A stretch of 64,000 bases of DNA from Marinomonas primoryensis (GCF_013372285.1 NZ_CP054301.1:3252001-3316000), one strand, 5' to 3'; counted from the stretch's first letter, positions 44,805 through 54,841 are shown. Numbers and translations are program-made. The notes: a model not told the origin generated them from the letters alone.

Positions 44805-45953
44805 TTATTTAGAACTTTCCTTAGAACGTAACCGCTGATAATAAAACGATTTCATTTCAATTAGACGACTGTACGTACGGCGAAACTCAAACAATAAAGA
44901 CCCATTCAAATACAAACTTTCCAAAGGCAAAGCGGCGTTTAATAACAATACAACTTGATGGTCATAACACTCGTCCACCAAGCTAATGAATCGACGAACA
45001 GCGTCATCGTTTACACCTAACGACACCGCTCGCTCACCGGTTTGCCCAGAACCAATCGCACCGTCTTCTGTGCCTCGTGCTTTAATATGTTCAAACGGTT
45101 CGCTGCTTAACTCAGGAATCCCCGTCAGCACAATATAAGGATAACGTTGGGCGAGCTCTATGTAGTCCAACGCCGAACGAGGACCACCACACAGAGCATA
45201 AAAATCAAACCATGCCATGTTGTCTGAGACCTGAATCACATCAATAGCACGACGACAAACGGATAAGGGCAGTAAAGAAACCTCACCTTTTGAGAGTTGA
45301 TCAAACAACACCGCCATATCCTGTTCATCTTGAACAAAATATATGGCATTAAACCCTGTATGACGCAGCCGATGGTCTTTCTCTCCACCAAGGTGAAATT
45401 CGCTTAAATTGGCCTGTAGTCGTGCAATCGCAGGGGCAAAGCGCGCTTTTTGCAATTGACTCTGAAAAAGATTCTCAATGGCAATATTAGACGTCGCCAC
45501 CAGCACCACACCTTCTTCAAACAAAGCGTCGGTCAAACCACCCAACAGCATGGCATCGCCGATGTCCGAGACAAAAAACTCATCAAAACACAGCACGCTG
45601 CATTCTGACGCCAAACGCGTTGCAATGCCTTTTAAGGGATTTTTTTGTCCAAAAGCCAGATTCAATTCACGATGCAAACGCGCCATAAAGTGATGGAAAT
45701 GCAGCCGTAGGCCCACACCCTGCGGTAAACACTCATAAAATAAATCCATCAAAAACGTCTTGCCGCGACCCACATCGCCCCACATATAAACGCCTTTAAT
45801 CTGCATCAGTGGCTTTTCGCTGGATCTATTCGTATTTTGAATCAACTGCTGAAAAACACGCTCTAACTCAAGCAATGCGGGTTGCTGGCGTTCATCATAC
45901 GTCACCTCGTGACGATCTAACCGAGCTTGATATACTTGCAAAGGAGAAGACAT
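44805..45953 (-). CDS. zapE: cell division protein ZapE (AFG1-like ATPase)
   Basis: A 382-residue AAA+-like ATPase. Walker A is GDVGRGKTFLMDLF, Walker B VLCFDEFFVSDIGDAM, and LVATSNIAIENLF is the sensor region; HFHHFMARLHREL is family specific. ZapE interacts with FtsZ and modulates Z-ring dynamics, mainly under stress. It stands alone between ppnN and an MFS gene on the same strand. Confidence 0.93.
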   Translation of the reverse strand: MSSPLQVYQARLDRHEVTYDERQQPALLELERVFQQLIQNTNRSSEKPLMQIKGVYMWGDVGRGKTFLMDLFYECLPQGVGLRLHFHHFMARLHRELNLAFGQKNPLKGIATRLASECSVLCFDEFFVSDIGDAMLLGGLTDALFEEGVVLVATSNIAIENLFQSQLQKARFAPAIARLQANLSEFHLGGEKDHRLRHTGFNAIYFVQDEQDMAVLFDQLSKGEVSLLPLSVCRRAIDVIQVSDNMAWFDFYALCGGPRSALDYIELAQRYPYIVLTGIPELSSEPFEHIKARGTEDGAIGSGQTGERAVSLGVNDDAVRRFISLVDECYDHQVVLLLNAALPLESLYLNGSLLFEFRRTYSRLIEMKSFYYQRLRSKESSK

Positions 45954-46029
45954 AAAATAATCGTAACTTATAAAAGAGGCAGCTTGCCCCGCTTGAAATA
46001 ACCATCCTCAAACAGGGCAAAGGAAAATG

Positions 46030-47244
46030 TTACGCCATTGCGGTACGAAGCCGCGCAATAGGACGATCATCAATAAAGACATGAAGTAACGCGGTAATCA
46101 GCGCGATGACACAAGCCGCCCACCAGACAACATCGTACGAGCCTGTTTTGTCGTAAAGATAGCCACCTAACCAAACACCGCTAAACGAACCTAATTGATG
46201 GCCTAAAAACACAATGCCATACAACAACCCCATGTAACGCAGGCCAAACATTTGCGCCACGATGCCAGAGGTTGGCGGCACGGTCGCTAACCAAAGCAAT
46301 CCGGTCACAATTGAAAACGCGTACACAGAATAAGTGGTCATGGGGAAATACATAAAAGCCGCAATAGACAGCGCTCTTAATGCGTAAATAATGGCTAGCA
46401 ATTTTTTCTTCGAATACTTTCCAGACCAAGATCCCGACAAAAGACAACCGAAAATATTAAACAGTCCAATCAGAGACAAACTCGCCACGGCAACTTCCGA
46501 CGAAAAACCTTGATCAGACAAAAAGGGCGGCATGTGAACCGTGATAAAGGCCAGCTGAAAGCCACACACAAAGAAACCGACCACTAACAACCAATAATGA
46601 GAGTAAGCGCTGGCTTCTTGCAAAGCCTCTTTCATAGTTTGTGACACGCTTTGAACAGCGTTGCCCGACACGTCATTAGACTGGCGGAATGGACTAGACA
46701 GCAACACCATCATCAAGGCACATAACGCCATCAGCATCAGCGCTGTGCTCCACCCGTAAGCGGAAATAAAGCCTTGAGCAACCGGAATCACCAATAACTG
46801 CCCAGCAGACCCTGCCGCACTGCCTAAGCCCAAAGCAAAAGAGCGCTTCTCTGGAGACACCATTCGCGCCATAGCAGGCAAAACAACACCGAACCCCGTC
46901 GCCGAGATCCCCATGCCCATTAGGAAACCGGCGCCCATATTTAAGCCGAACACACCGTCTGCCGTGGCGGTCACATACAAACCTAAGGCGTATAAGACAG
47001 CGCCAATCCAAATGGTTTTCAACGTACCAAAACGATCCGCAAACGCACCAGCAATCGGTTGAGACAACCCCCACCATAAATTCTGCAGTGCTAACGCGAA
47101 AGCAAATACCTCACGACCATAACCAAATTGGTTTGAAATGGGCGCCATAAAAAAACCCATCGACGAGCGCAAACCAAAGTTTAGCGCCAGAAGAAGGCAA
47201 ACAAGAGCAATCGAAATGCTGAGCAATTTAACAGGACGCGACAT
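46030..47244 (-). CDS. MFS transporter, monocarboxylate-transporter-like
   Basis: A 404-residue, twelve-helix major facilitator. AGAFADRFGTLKTIWIGAV is the loop 2-3 motif, GMGISATGFGVVLPAMARMV and the late GLRYMGLLYGIVFLGHQLG fit the oxalate/formate and MCT-like subgroup. Substrate cannot be assigned; an organic acid is likely for the subgroup. No operon partner is evident. Confidence 0.82.
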   Translation of the reverse strand: MSRPVKLLSISIALVCLLLALNFGLRSSMGFFMAPISNQFGYGREVFAFALALQNLWWGLSQPIAGAFADRFGTLKTIWIGAVLYALGLYVTATADGVFGLNMGAGFLMGMGISATGFGVVLPAMARMVSPEKRSFALGLGSAAGSAGQLLVIPVAQGFISAYGWSTALMLMALCALMMVLLSSPFRQSNDVSGNAVQSVSQTMKEALQEASAYSHYWLLVVGFFVCGFQLAFITVHMPPFLSDQGFSSEVAVASLSLIGLFNIFGCLLSGSWSGKYSKKKLLAIIYALRALSIAAFMYFPMTTYSVYAFSIVTGLLWLATVPPTSGIVAQMFGLRYMGLLYGIVFLGHQLGSFSGVWLGGYLYDKTGSYDVVWWAACVIALITALLHVFIDDRPIARLRTAMA

Positions 47245-47332
47245 GAATGTTTCCCTAACAAAACAAAATCGTGAAATAACATCCTGACATCATATTCATG
47301 CCTTGTTCATAAGTCGAGCAACCAGCAGAAAC

Positions 47333-47369
47333 AAAAAAGCGCCTTAGCATGAACACTAAGGCGCTTTTT
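47333..47369. terminator. strong intrinsic terminator after the M16 protease gene
   Basis: AAAAAAGCGCCTTAG, loop, CTAAGGCGCTTTTT with A6 and T5 flanks. It lies beyond the end of the leftward sigma factor-receptor-protease unit and separates it from the MFS gene. Confidence 0.9.
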
Positions 47370-47464
47370 AAACGACAATCAGAACGGATCCATATACAGC
47401 ATAAAAACCATTTTATAGCGGTCACATCAGATCCATTCAGTCACACTGACTAAATCATAAGAAG

Positions 47465-50311
47465 TCACTCAGCTAAAGGACGGTACAACCCTGTCACACG
47501 GTCTTTAAAGGTCAATGTCATTGCAACGTCTTTTAGCTTGCTCTGAGTCAGACCGGACGTCAGCGCATCCATTTCATGCAAATACCGAGCATCACCATAC
47601 AAGGTTTCACTCAACTCTAAACGATGCAATAGCGTTGAATCTAACGCATTTTTCAAACGATTTTGTTCAATATCGGTAAATGCCGCATGGATATCCGTCA
47701 CCCAATCCTGGGTAACGATGTCTGGCAATTCAGCCAACACCGTTTCGGTCATTTTTGCGAGGTCATCCAACCGAGCTGGCGAGCTCGAGTATTGGATTTT
47801 CAATTCGGCACGATTGGTGTCTTTATTCAATTCAAGACCCACACGAACGCTATAAACGCCCTGAACTTCACTGCGTAAACGTTGCTTTAATTGCGTCTCT
47901 AGTCGTTCACCCAAATACGTCAACTGAACGGCCGCTATTGGCGTCCAAGGCAGAGATTGATACGCGTAAAGTCGATACTCTGCTTTAGGTTCTGTGTTCA
48001 AAGATACGTCGACGGTTGATTCCCCTGCACGCTGCAAAACTGATGTCGTTTCATAATCAGACTCACTGTATGCTGCGGTGTTACGAGGAATGCCCGCAAG
48101 ATAGCGTGACGCTAAGCGCGTAATCTCGCCTTCTGGTAAACGAGACACCATAAAGTAATGCACCGGTAACGCCACTTGCTTTTGGCGAGTTGCTTCTAAC
48201 TTCTCATGGGTCAAGGACTCTAGAATCGGCAAAGTCGGCGCCAAATCGGTGTCGCCAAAACGCGCGGTCGCCAGACGTTTTGAAAACACTTCAACTGGCC
48301 GCTCTACGTTAATGCCGGCATTCCTTTTCAGGCTCGCCATCACATTATCGTACACATCCGAATTGATCTTAGGCGTCACTTGATTGACTCGATATACCGC
48401 AAGCAGCTGAGCCAACTTGTCGTCGTCAATCGAACCACGGTAAGCAAGGCTTTGCGCTTTCTGCTTAGACGACAAAGATAAAGTATGCTTTCGACGCCAT
48501 TTTTGAAATTCCTCATCCGTCCAGCCATAAATACCCGTTGCTTCAGACATTTGCACGGCAATTTGCTCCGCCCAAGGAGAGCCTTTGGCAACATGGTAAC
48601 CCGCACCAGACACCGCAGAAAAATAACTGCTGAGTTCGGTTTCTTCTGGCGACACAGAATGGTATTTTTCCGCGAATACGCGAGGGTCTAATAAGGTCAA
48701 TTTATCACCATTGGACAAAGACCAATTCGATAATCCCAGCTCTTTTTCCCTATTAATCAAGGTAATCGAGCCAGTTTGAGTAACTTTCGGCAAGCGCTTT
48801 TCTGTGACTTCTTGCTCTATTTCTAGCGGCGCTAGGTGGCGCTTTTTCATCGTATCAAAAATGGCTTCAACGTCTTTCATTGACCCCAAATTAACGCCTT
48901 TTCCGCCAACGGCCTGCGTGTATAGAATACGATCCGAAGAAGATAACCACTGATCTAAACGAGCGTTCACATCCGCCAATGAAATGCTTTGCACCAAACG
49001 TAAAATACGATCGTTGCTTTCTTCAGGATCATGCACTGATTTGTCTGACGTAACCGCTTCCACCATCTTCACAGACCAGATCGTGCCACGACTTTTCGCA
49101 GCGGTTTTATTTCGCTCCGCCGTGTCGACCACTTTGTCATACACTCGATCGAAATCTGCCTGAGAAAACCCGTGTGTGTTTATGCGCACCAATTCTTGAA
49201 TAAGTGATTGCAAGCCTACAGCATGAAAGCCTTCATCCACATTCACCGAAAAGCCTAGGATTGCAACATTGGGAGACACCGTACCTTTTGTGCTCGACAA
49301 CACACGAACGTGTTCTGGTAATACATCGCGCTGTCGGCGAATTTGCTGTGTCAACAAATTGCGCGTCATGTAATCGATCAGACCACTTCGGCGACTGTCG
49401 TCGGAGCCATCCGATTCGCTCTTAAAGCGATACAAGAACGCAACACGATTCACCTTACTGCCAGTATCATTCAGCTGACCTATCTTCAGCTGATCGTCTA
49501 GCACAGGGTCTTTCGGATGTCGGATCGGTAACGCACGCGCAGGCTCGTCGCCAAAAGTACGCTTAATTTGGGTTTCTAACGCTTTCATATCCACCGGTGC
49601 AAACAGCACCAACGCCATATTATTCGGTGCGTACCAATCTTTATAGAAAGCTTGTAGCTTGTCAGCCGGTGTATTTTTAATCGACGCTTGTGTGCCAATA
49701 ACAGGGCGCTCTGGGTACAAGGAGCCAACACGTAACAAGGCTTTTTTGTCTTCGTTAATGCGTGAGCGATGGCTTAGCTTGCCGCGCCACTCTTCTTGAA
49801 TGATCAAGCGCTCCTTATCCAAAGAAGACGCTTTGATTTGAGCGTGGAACGCAATCTGCTGATAAACGTCCAACACGCTATTCAAGCGCTCTGACGTGCT
49901 GTCTCTCAGGTTCACCATATAACGGGTGTTTTCGCTATTGGTCATGGCATTGAAATCGCGACCTTGTTTGAACCCCATATCGGTAAAGGCTTGTCGAACC
50001 CCATTTGGCAGGCCATCACTTTCATGAAACACCATGTGCTCCACCATGTGCGCCACACCTAACTGGTCTTTTTCTTCGTCGATGGCGCCAGATAGCACCA
50101 CCAAATTCGCCAAGGTTAGGCCTTCAGGCGCGTCTTTTTCTTGTCGAGAATCAAACAAATAATAACGAAAGCCATTGTTCAACGTGCCATGCACTACTCG
50201 CTTATCCCAACCTAATACACCATCTTGTGCGTTCGCTATCGACGATAAAACAGACAATAAAAACAGAAGCGCAACATGCGTCGCATTAAAGCAATTTCGA
50301 CGAAACACCAT
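47465..50311 (-). CDS. periplasmic M16-family metalloprotease (PqqL/FusC-like)
   Basis: A protein of about 948 residues with an N-terminal signal peptide (RRNCFNATHVALLFLLSVLS, cleavage near SIANA-QD). The zinc site HMVEH (HxxEH, inverted HExxH) lies near residues 88-92, with the downstream glutamate in KERLIIQEEW. Size, two tandem M16 halves and export match PqqL and FusC, periplasmic proteases that degrade proteins imported through a TonB receptor. It lies 95 bp behind such a receptor gene. Alternative starts are ATG 50320 and GTG 50323; ribosome signals are weak for all. Confidence 0.85.
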   Translation of the reverse strand: MVFRRNCFNATHVALLFLLSVLSSIANAQDGVLGWDKRVVHGTLNNGFRYYLFDSRQEKDAPEGLTLANLVVLSGAIDEEKDQLGVAHMVEHMVFHESDGLPNGVRQAFTDMGFKQGRDFNAMTNSENTRYMVNLRDSTSERLNSVLDVYQQIAFHAQIKASSLDKERLIIQEEWRGKLSHRSRINEDKKALLRVGSLYPERPVIGTQASIKNTPADKLQAFYKDWYAPNNMALVLFAPVDMKALETQIKRTFGDEPARALPIRHPKDPVLDDQLKIGQLNDTGSKVNRVAFLYRFKSESDGSDDSRRSGLIDYMTRNLLTQQIRRQRDVLPEHVRVLSSTKGTVSPNVAILGFSVNVDEGFHAVGLQSLIQELVRINTHGFSQADFDRVYDKVVDTAERNKTAAKSRGTIWSVKMVEAVTSDKSVHDPEESNDRILRLVQSISLADVNARLDQWLSSSDRILYTQAVGGKGVNLGSMKDVEAIFDTMKKRHLAPLEIEQEVTEKRLPKVTQTGSITLINREKELGLSNWSLSNGDKLTLLDPRVFAEKYHSVSPEETELSSYFSAVSGAGYHVAKGSPWAEQIAVQMSEATGIYGWTDEEFQKWRRKHTLSLSSKQKAQSLAYRGSIDDDKLAQLLAVYRVNQVTPKINSDVYDNVMASLKRNAGINVERPVEVFSKRLATARFGDTDLAPTLPILESLTHEKLEATRQKQVALPVHYFMVSRLPEGEITRLASRYLAGIPRNTAAYSESDYETTSVLQRAGESTVDVSLNTEPKAEYRLYAYQSLPWTPIAAVQLTYLGERLETQLKQRLRSEVQGVYSVRVGLELNKDTNRAELKIQYSSSPARLDDLAKMTETVLAELPDIVTQDWVTDIHAAFTDIEQNRLKNALDSTLLHRLELSETLYGDARYLHEMDALTSGLTQSKLKDVAMTLTFKDRVTGLYRPLAE

Positions 50312-50348
50312 ATAAACCATCACTTAAAAGAGTCAAAACACAGCAAAG

Positions 50349-50370
50349 CAGGCGCTCGAAAGAGCCCCTG
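50349..50370 (-). other. GAAA-tetraloop hairpin between receptor and protease genes
   Basis: CAGGCGCTC, GAAA, GAGCCCCTG: a nine-pair stem with one C-C mismatch, closed by a C-G pair around a GNRA loop on the plus reading; the minus RNA has the complementary TTTC loop. It lies in the 95-bp gap and might attenuate or process the transcript. No T-run follows. Confidence 0.35.
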
Positions 50371-50405
50371 TTTTGAGAGAGTAAAAAGAAAAAAAAGACA
50401 TGAAA

Positions 50406-53150
50406 TTAGAAGCGCATACCAACTTCTAGACTCCCAGAACGCCCAAGGGTGTATGAGTAACTATTTGAATTGGTTGATTTATCGATATAATCATCAAACA
50501 CATTATTAACCGACAATTTAATGTAACCCTCAACCTCTGCAATCAACGCAGGCTTCCACTCGATAGACGTGTCCAATGTAATAAGGTGGTCGAATTTTAA
50601 ATCGTCATAAATATCGTAAGTGCCTGTGGAATCCGTGAAATTTTCACCTGTATCTTGTGCCACTTTCCCCCCCGACTGCACATTAATACTATTGGCAACA
50701 ATTAAGCGCCAATCTGGGATTTCTGTCCGTGTTGAGAAACTGATACTGACAGGAATATTAAAGTCAAATGATGGCAACTGAGACTCGTATATCACACTAT
50801 CTTTATAATAAATTTCATCAGAAGAAATCGTTTCTTCATAAGACACATCACTGAGTGTGTTGCTTTCACTTTCTTGGTAACTAATAGAAATCTTACCATG
50901 GGTGTCTGTTGCGCCAATTTCAAATGGATCACGTGTTTCAAACGTTAATGTCACTGTGTCAGTAGAACTACGGCCGTCATTAGTATAATAATCAAGGCCA
51001 TCCTCTGTTTCTGTGCGGGTGACAAGGTCACGACTTTCTCGGTTTACGAATTGCAACGTCGCATCAACAACGCCAAAACGCTGAACCACCCCAATGTTCC
51101 ACTCATTAGAATAGGGTGTATCTAGGTCGTAATCACGAAAAGACTGATCAGAATAATTTGTTTGGCGATTTAAGCTTCCGTCTGAATTATAACGATACAT
51201 GGTGCGCCATGAACGTAACGTGCTGTTGACTTCGTATTGAAAGAAATCACGACCATAATAACGATTCACTCCCGCCAATAGTTTCGTTTTTTGATTACTG
51301 AAAACGTCCCACTCTGTTGTAACACGAGGCGATAAATCAACATTGTCTAGGCTGGAACTATAATCAGCACGAACCCCAAAATAATGAGTCCAGTCTCCTT
51401 TTTTTATGGTGTCTGATAAATAAACAGCCGCTGAATGATACGTTTTCTCTAATTTATTTGCGGCAATGATGTTGGTAATTCGTAGGTATTCATCATCATA
51501 ATCAATCACACCATCGCCATTACTATCTGCGCAACCACTGTTGATACAACGATAATTCTGACTAACAATATCACCCTCAACTTCGTAGAACATTTTCTTA
51601 TAACCTAGCTCTAAACCTGTTTGTAAGGAATGCTCGTACGATCCTACATCAAACGCATTTTGTAGCCATTCAACCATGAATTTTGCACTATCTTGCTGCT
51701 GATTGACGTTGCCATAACCACCGGAATAGGGCCAATTTCCATTGTAATAATCGACGTAATGGTAGGCATAGGTTGAATCGTCTGAATCTAGAGTATCTTT
51801 TGCTTCATCATAAGAAAGCAATGTTTTCAAAACACCTGAGTTAGTACGAAACACAGTATCAAAACCGATACCTGTCGCTTGGTGAGACTTTACAAATTTC
51901 GAATCATAAGATGCATTAGTAACCCCATCGTGGTATCGATTGGCATATAACATAGACACGCCAACGTCCAAATCTTGAGTCGCCTTATAATCAAATCGAG
52001 CCATGACGTTATCAACCGTATCATCGTATTCAACGCCTTGCTTGCCATATACCGTATTGCCGATATTTTTCACATAACTCTGGTCAAAAGCCGACGTTGC
52101 CCTTGATGCGGTAAATGTCATACCCAGTTTATCGGTGATCCCCTGAGCGCCAGTAAACGTATAGCGTTGCTTTAAATATTCTGGCGTATACTCGCCTTCG
52201 ATAGAGTCACCATCTGCTAAGTCCTCAGCCAAATCTTCACCTGCGTGAATTTCATCCCACTCATCCTTAGAGATCGCATACTTAACAGACAAATAATCTT
52301 CGCCATCGTAACGCTTAAGTTTCGAAGAAATCACACCACCAAGAAAGCCGCCAAACTCAACAGGTACGTTGGAGTCATATACGGTTACGGATTCAAGCGC
52401 ATCAGGATCAACATAGTAACTTTGAGAGGAACTACCAGACAGCATACTCAAATTTGTCGGAGAAATTGGATTAGAGTAAGTGTCTTCAGAGTCCCCTGGA
52501 TTCAAGTCATTATTGGCGGATATTCCGTCGATTACGTATGAGTTTTGATAATGAGATTGACCGTGAATAGACACTTCATCTGGCCGCATACTTGCACTAT
52601 TAGCAGAGGTACTGGAAGAACGGCTGAATCGAACAGCGCCATTCCCTTTTAATAGATCCGTTAGGTTGGTGGTATCTCCCGCCATACTTTCAATTTCGCT
52701 CGAACTAATAACGCTTTTACCCAATGCAGCTGAACTCCTCCCTCCCTCAACCATCAAGGGCGACAACGTAATACCATCTTCCCCTTCGGTGACTGTATTG
52801 GGATCAATCAGAACAATGCTATTTGCTTTACCTATTTTATAAGACAAACCTGTACCGAAAAGCAGTAGATCCAATGCCTGTACCGTCGAGTACTCACCTT
52901 CAAAACCCAGTGTACGTTTGCCCGAAAGCAATTCGCCACTGCCACCTAAGAACACACCGGACATAGCCGCGAAGGTATTTAACGCTTGCGCCAAAGCACC
53001 ATCAGGCACGTCGTAGTAGCGAACATTTACCGAACTGGATTCCGCGTAGGCTGCCGACGCAGTTAATCCGCTTGCAAAAGCAATGCTGGCCGCCAGAAGC
53101 GTCAAAGCACCGCGACGTTTAACAAATCGCACTGAGGGGGTAAATGACAT
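50406..53150 (-). CDS. TonB-dependent receptor with N-terminal signalling (STN) domain
   Basis: A 914-residue receptor. Signal peptide to about residue 36 (AYA-ES). Residues about 38-120 are an STN domain (YYDVPDGALAQALNTFAAMS, GEYSTVQALDLLLFGTGLSY) that contacts FecR in the periplasm. The plug follows from about residue 140, and the barrel ends in SGSLEVGMRF with terminal Phe, so it looks complete. It is preceded by FecI/FecR genes and followed by an M16 protease gene. The substrate is not readable; context suggests an iron-containing protein or peptide. Confidence 0.9.
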   Translation of the reverse strand: MSFTPSVRFVKRRGALTLLAASIAFASGLTASAAYAESSSVNVRYYDVPDGALAQALNTFAAMSGVFLGGSGELLSGKRTLGFEGEYSTVQALDLLLFGTGLSYKIGKANSIVLIDPNTVTEGEDGITLSPLMVEGGRSSAALGKSVISSSEIESMAGDTTNLTDLLKGNGAVRFSRSSSTSANSASMRPDEVSIHGQSHYQNSYVIDGISANNDLNPGDSEDTYSNPISPTNLSMLSGSSSQSYYVDPDALESVTVYDSNVPVEFGGFLGGVISSKLKRYDGEDYLSVKYAISKDEWDEIHAGEDLAEDLADGDSIEGEYTPEYLKQRYTFTGAQGITDKLGMTFTASRATSAFDQSYVKNIGNTVYGKQGVEYDDTVDNVMARFDYKATQDLDVGVSMLYANRYHDGVTNASYDSKFVKSHQATGIGFDTVFRTNSGVLKTLLSYDEAKDTLDSDDSTYAYHYVDYYNGNWPYSGGYGNVNQQQDSAKFMVEWLQNAFDVGSYEHSLQTGLELGYKKMFYEVEGDIVSQNYRCINSGCADSNGDGVIDYDDEYLRITNIIAANKLEKTYHSAAVYLSDTIKKGDWTHYFGVRADYSSSLDNVDLSPRVTTEWDVFSNQKTKLLAGVNRYYGRDFFQYEVNSTLRSWRTMYRYNSDGSLNRQTNYSDQSFRDYDLDTPYSNEWNIGVVQRFGVVDATLQFVNRESRDLVTRTETEDGLDYYTNDGRSSTDTVTLTFETRDPFEIGATDTHGKISISYQESESNTLSDVSYEETISSDEIYYKDSVIYESQLPSFDFNIPVSISFSTRTEIPDWRLIVANSINVQSGGKVAQDTGENFTDSTGTYDIYDDLKFDHLITLDTSIEWKPALIAEVEGYIKLSVNNVFDDYIDKSTNSNSYSYTLGRSGSLEVGMRF

Positions 53151-53250
53151 AAAAATATTCCGTAATAATAATGTTTATTACTACTATTACCGAGTGAGGG
53201 TTTGAAAAGGGGACATAAAAAGAAAAACTATTTTCATTTTCTTATAAGAT

Positions 53251-54243
53251 CTAGACGGCAGAAATACTTGTCCACCAAGGCAAGACACGCTTAACCTGAA
53301 TAGGAAACGCATTTTCGAGCATATCAAACACCAAGTTGGCGTCTTGAGTTGGATACGTACCAATCACCCGAAGCGCAGCAATACTCGGGTCAAGATTAAT
53401 GTAACCATGACGATAGCGCCCAATCTCAGCTATAAAATCGGATAATGCCATATCATCAACGATCAACAGTCCCCGAGTCCAAGACTCATGAATCGCTAAA
53501 ACAGGCTGTATCCTGCCAATCGATTGATTGTCAAAAACCACTTCTTCGCCCGCTTTCACTTCTTTCGTCTGACGAGACATCAGTGGAGCCAATGACACTG
53601 TCCCTTCATAAACCGCCAAAATAGCACGTTGATTTGAAAGGTGACGTAAGCAAAAACGTGTCTTGCTGGTTGCGGCTTTCATAACAGCTTGCTGACAAGT
53701 AACACTGAACGGTCGACCATTCACTTGACCGTCAGTCTCAAATAACGCCTCACCTTCCACCAAAGCAATCGGTCGAAGAGTAGACGAGTTAGCACGATTC
53801 ATCGCACTCTTCGTATTGAGCCAAACTTTCGTACCATCAGCCAATGCAAAATGACTCACTTCACCGACAGAGGTGTGAAAATCAGCCGTCCAAGACGCCA
53901 CCATCGAAGGTAAAGGTGTCTGTTCCCATCCAAACCAACCTATAGACGCCACACCAGCGATGCTCATTACCCCTTTCATCATTTGTCGACGACTAATATC
54001 TCTAGAGCGACTGGTGTCTAAAACACGTCCTGCAGATTGCTGTAGATTATTACCTTGGAAAGAGGTGAACATCACGCCGACAGATTCAACCTGCTGCCAT
54101 GCCTTAAGGTGTTCTGCGTCGCTTTCAAGCCAATTTCGCCAACCTTCACGATCAATATTCGAAACGGACTCATCAGACAAAACAGCAAACCATTCAGACG
54201 CTTCTTCTAAATGGTGAAAATTTGAAGGTTTAGGGGATGTCAT
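53251..54243 (-). CDS. FecR-family sigma regulator
   Basis: A 330-residue protein. Residues 1-95 are the cytoplasmic anti-sigma part (ASEWFAVLSDESVSNIDREG, LKAWQQVESV), then one membrane segment (MMKGVMSIAGVASIGWFGW) preceded by SRRQMMK, a twin-arginine-like motif, and a periplasmic FecR domain (FHTSVGEVSHFALADGTKVW, PFSVTCQQAVMKA). It passes the receptor STN signal to the sigma factor 12 bp upstream. Tat export of some FecR proteins is known, and the RR pair fits that. Confidence 0.9.
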   Translation of the reverse strand: MTSPKPSNFHHLEEASEWFAVLSDESVSNIDREGWRNWLESDAEHLKAWQQVESVGVMFTSFQGNNLQQSAGRVLDTSRSRDISRRQMMKGVMSIAGVASIGWFGWEQTPLPSMVASWTADFHTSVGEVSHFALADGTKVWLNTKSAMNRANSSTLRPIALVEGEALFETDGQVNGRPFSVTCQQAVMKAATSKTRFCLRHLSNQRAILAVYEGTVSLAPLMSRQTKEVKAGEEVVFDNQSIGRIQPVLAIHESWTRGLLIVDDMALSDFIAEIGRYRHGYINLDPSIAALRVIGTYPTQDANLVFDMLENAFPIQVKRVLPWWTSISAV

Positions 54244-54255
54244 AAAATTGGCAGT

Positions 54256-54786
54256 CTATTGATCAGATTGAAGTAAAACACATTGCAACATGGCTTGAGC
54301 CATATAGCGCTTAACCATACGCTCAGAAACAGACAAACGTTCAGCGATTTCTCGGTATGTTAAACCATGGACTTGGGAAAAAATTAGTGTATTCGCCACT
54401 TTTTTGGGGAGCTTTGCGATCATAGCATCGAGCTCGCAAAGTAGCTCAATCATGGACGCAGAATGCTCAGCAGAAGGCGCATAGTCTTCTTCTCTATGCG
54501 CCAAAGATTCCAACCAAGCTTGCTCTACTTGTCGTCTTCGCCAATGATCAATATACAAGCCTTTCGCGATGGTACTTAGGAATGCTCTCGCTTCCCCCAT
54601 ACGCATAAAAGAGCTTGGTTTTTTCAATAATCGAACAAACGTGTCTTGAGTCAAATCTGCCGCTGACTCATCACACCCTAATTTTCTACGAATCCATCCT
54701 GTTAACCATTGATGATGCTCTTCATACAAATCGCCAACTTCCTGCGTCGCTCGCTGTTCAGGATTCATCGATCGAAAATACATCAT
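54256..54786 (-). CDS. FecI-like ECF sigma factor
   Basis: A 176-residue ECF sigma factor: region 2 has LGCDESAADLTQDTFVRLL and ARAFLSTIAKGLYIDHWRR, and region 4 has HGLTYREIAERLSVSERMVKR. It belongs to the FecI iron-starvation group that drives TonB receptor genes. GAGAAG precedes the ATG cluster at 54786/54783. A Fur-box-like sequence lies 37 bp upstream, so the whole unit is probably expressed when iron is low. Confidence 0.9.
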   Translation of the reverse strand: MMYFRSMNPEQRATQEVGDLYEEHHQWLTGWIRRKLGCDESAADLTQDTFVRLLKKPSSFMRMGEARAFLSTIAKGLYIDHWRRRQVEQAWLESLAHREEDYAPSAEHSASMIELLCELDAMIAKLPKKVANTLIFSQVHGLTYREIAERLSVSERMVKRYMAQAMLQCVLLQSDQ

Positions 54787-54822
54787 TTCTTCTCAAGTGT
54801 TTAAAGTGCGTACAAAAATACA

Positions 54823-54841
54823 GTAAATGAGAATCAATATC
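54823..54841. promoter_or_regulatory. putative Fur box ahead of the FecI-like gene
   Basis: GTAAATGAGAATCAATATC agrees with the 19-bp Fur consensus GATAATGATAATCATTATC at 15 positions. It lies 37 bp upstream of the sigma factor start in the 54787-54887 intergenic gap. Confidence 0.72.
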
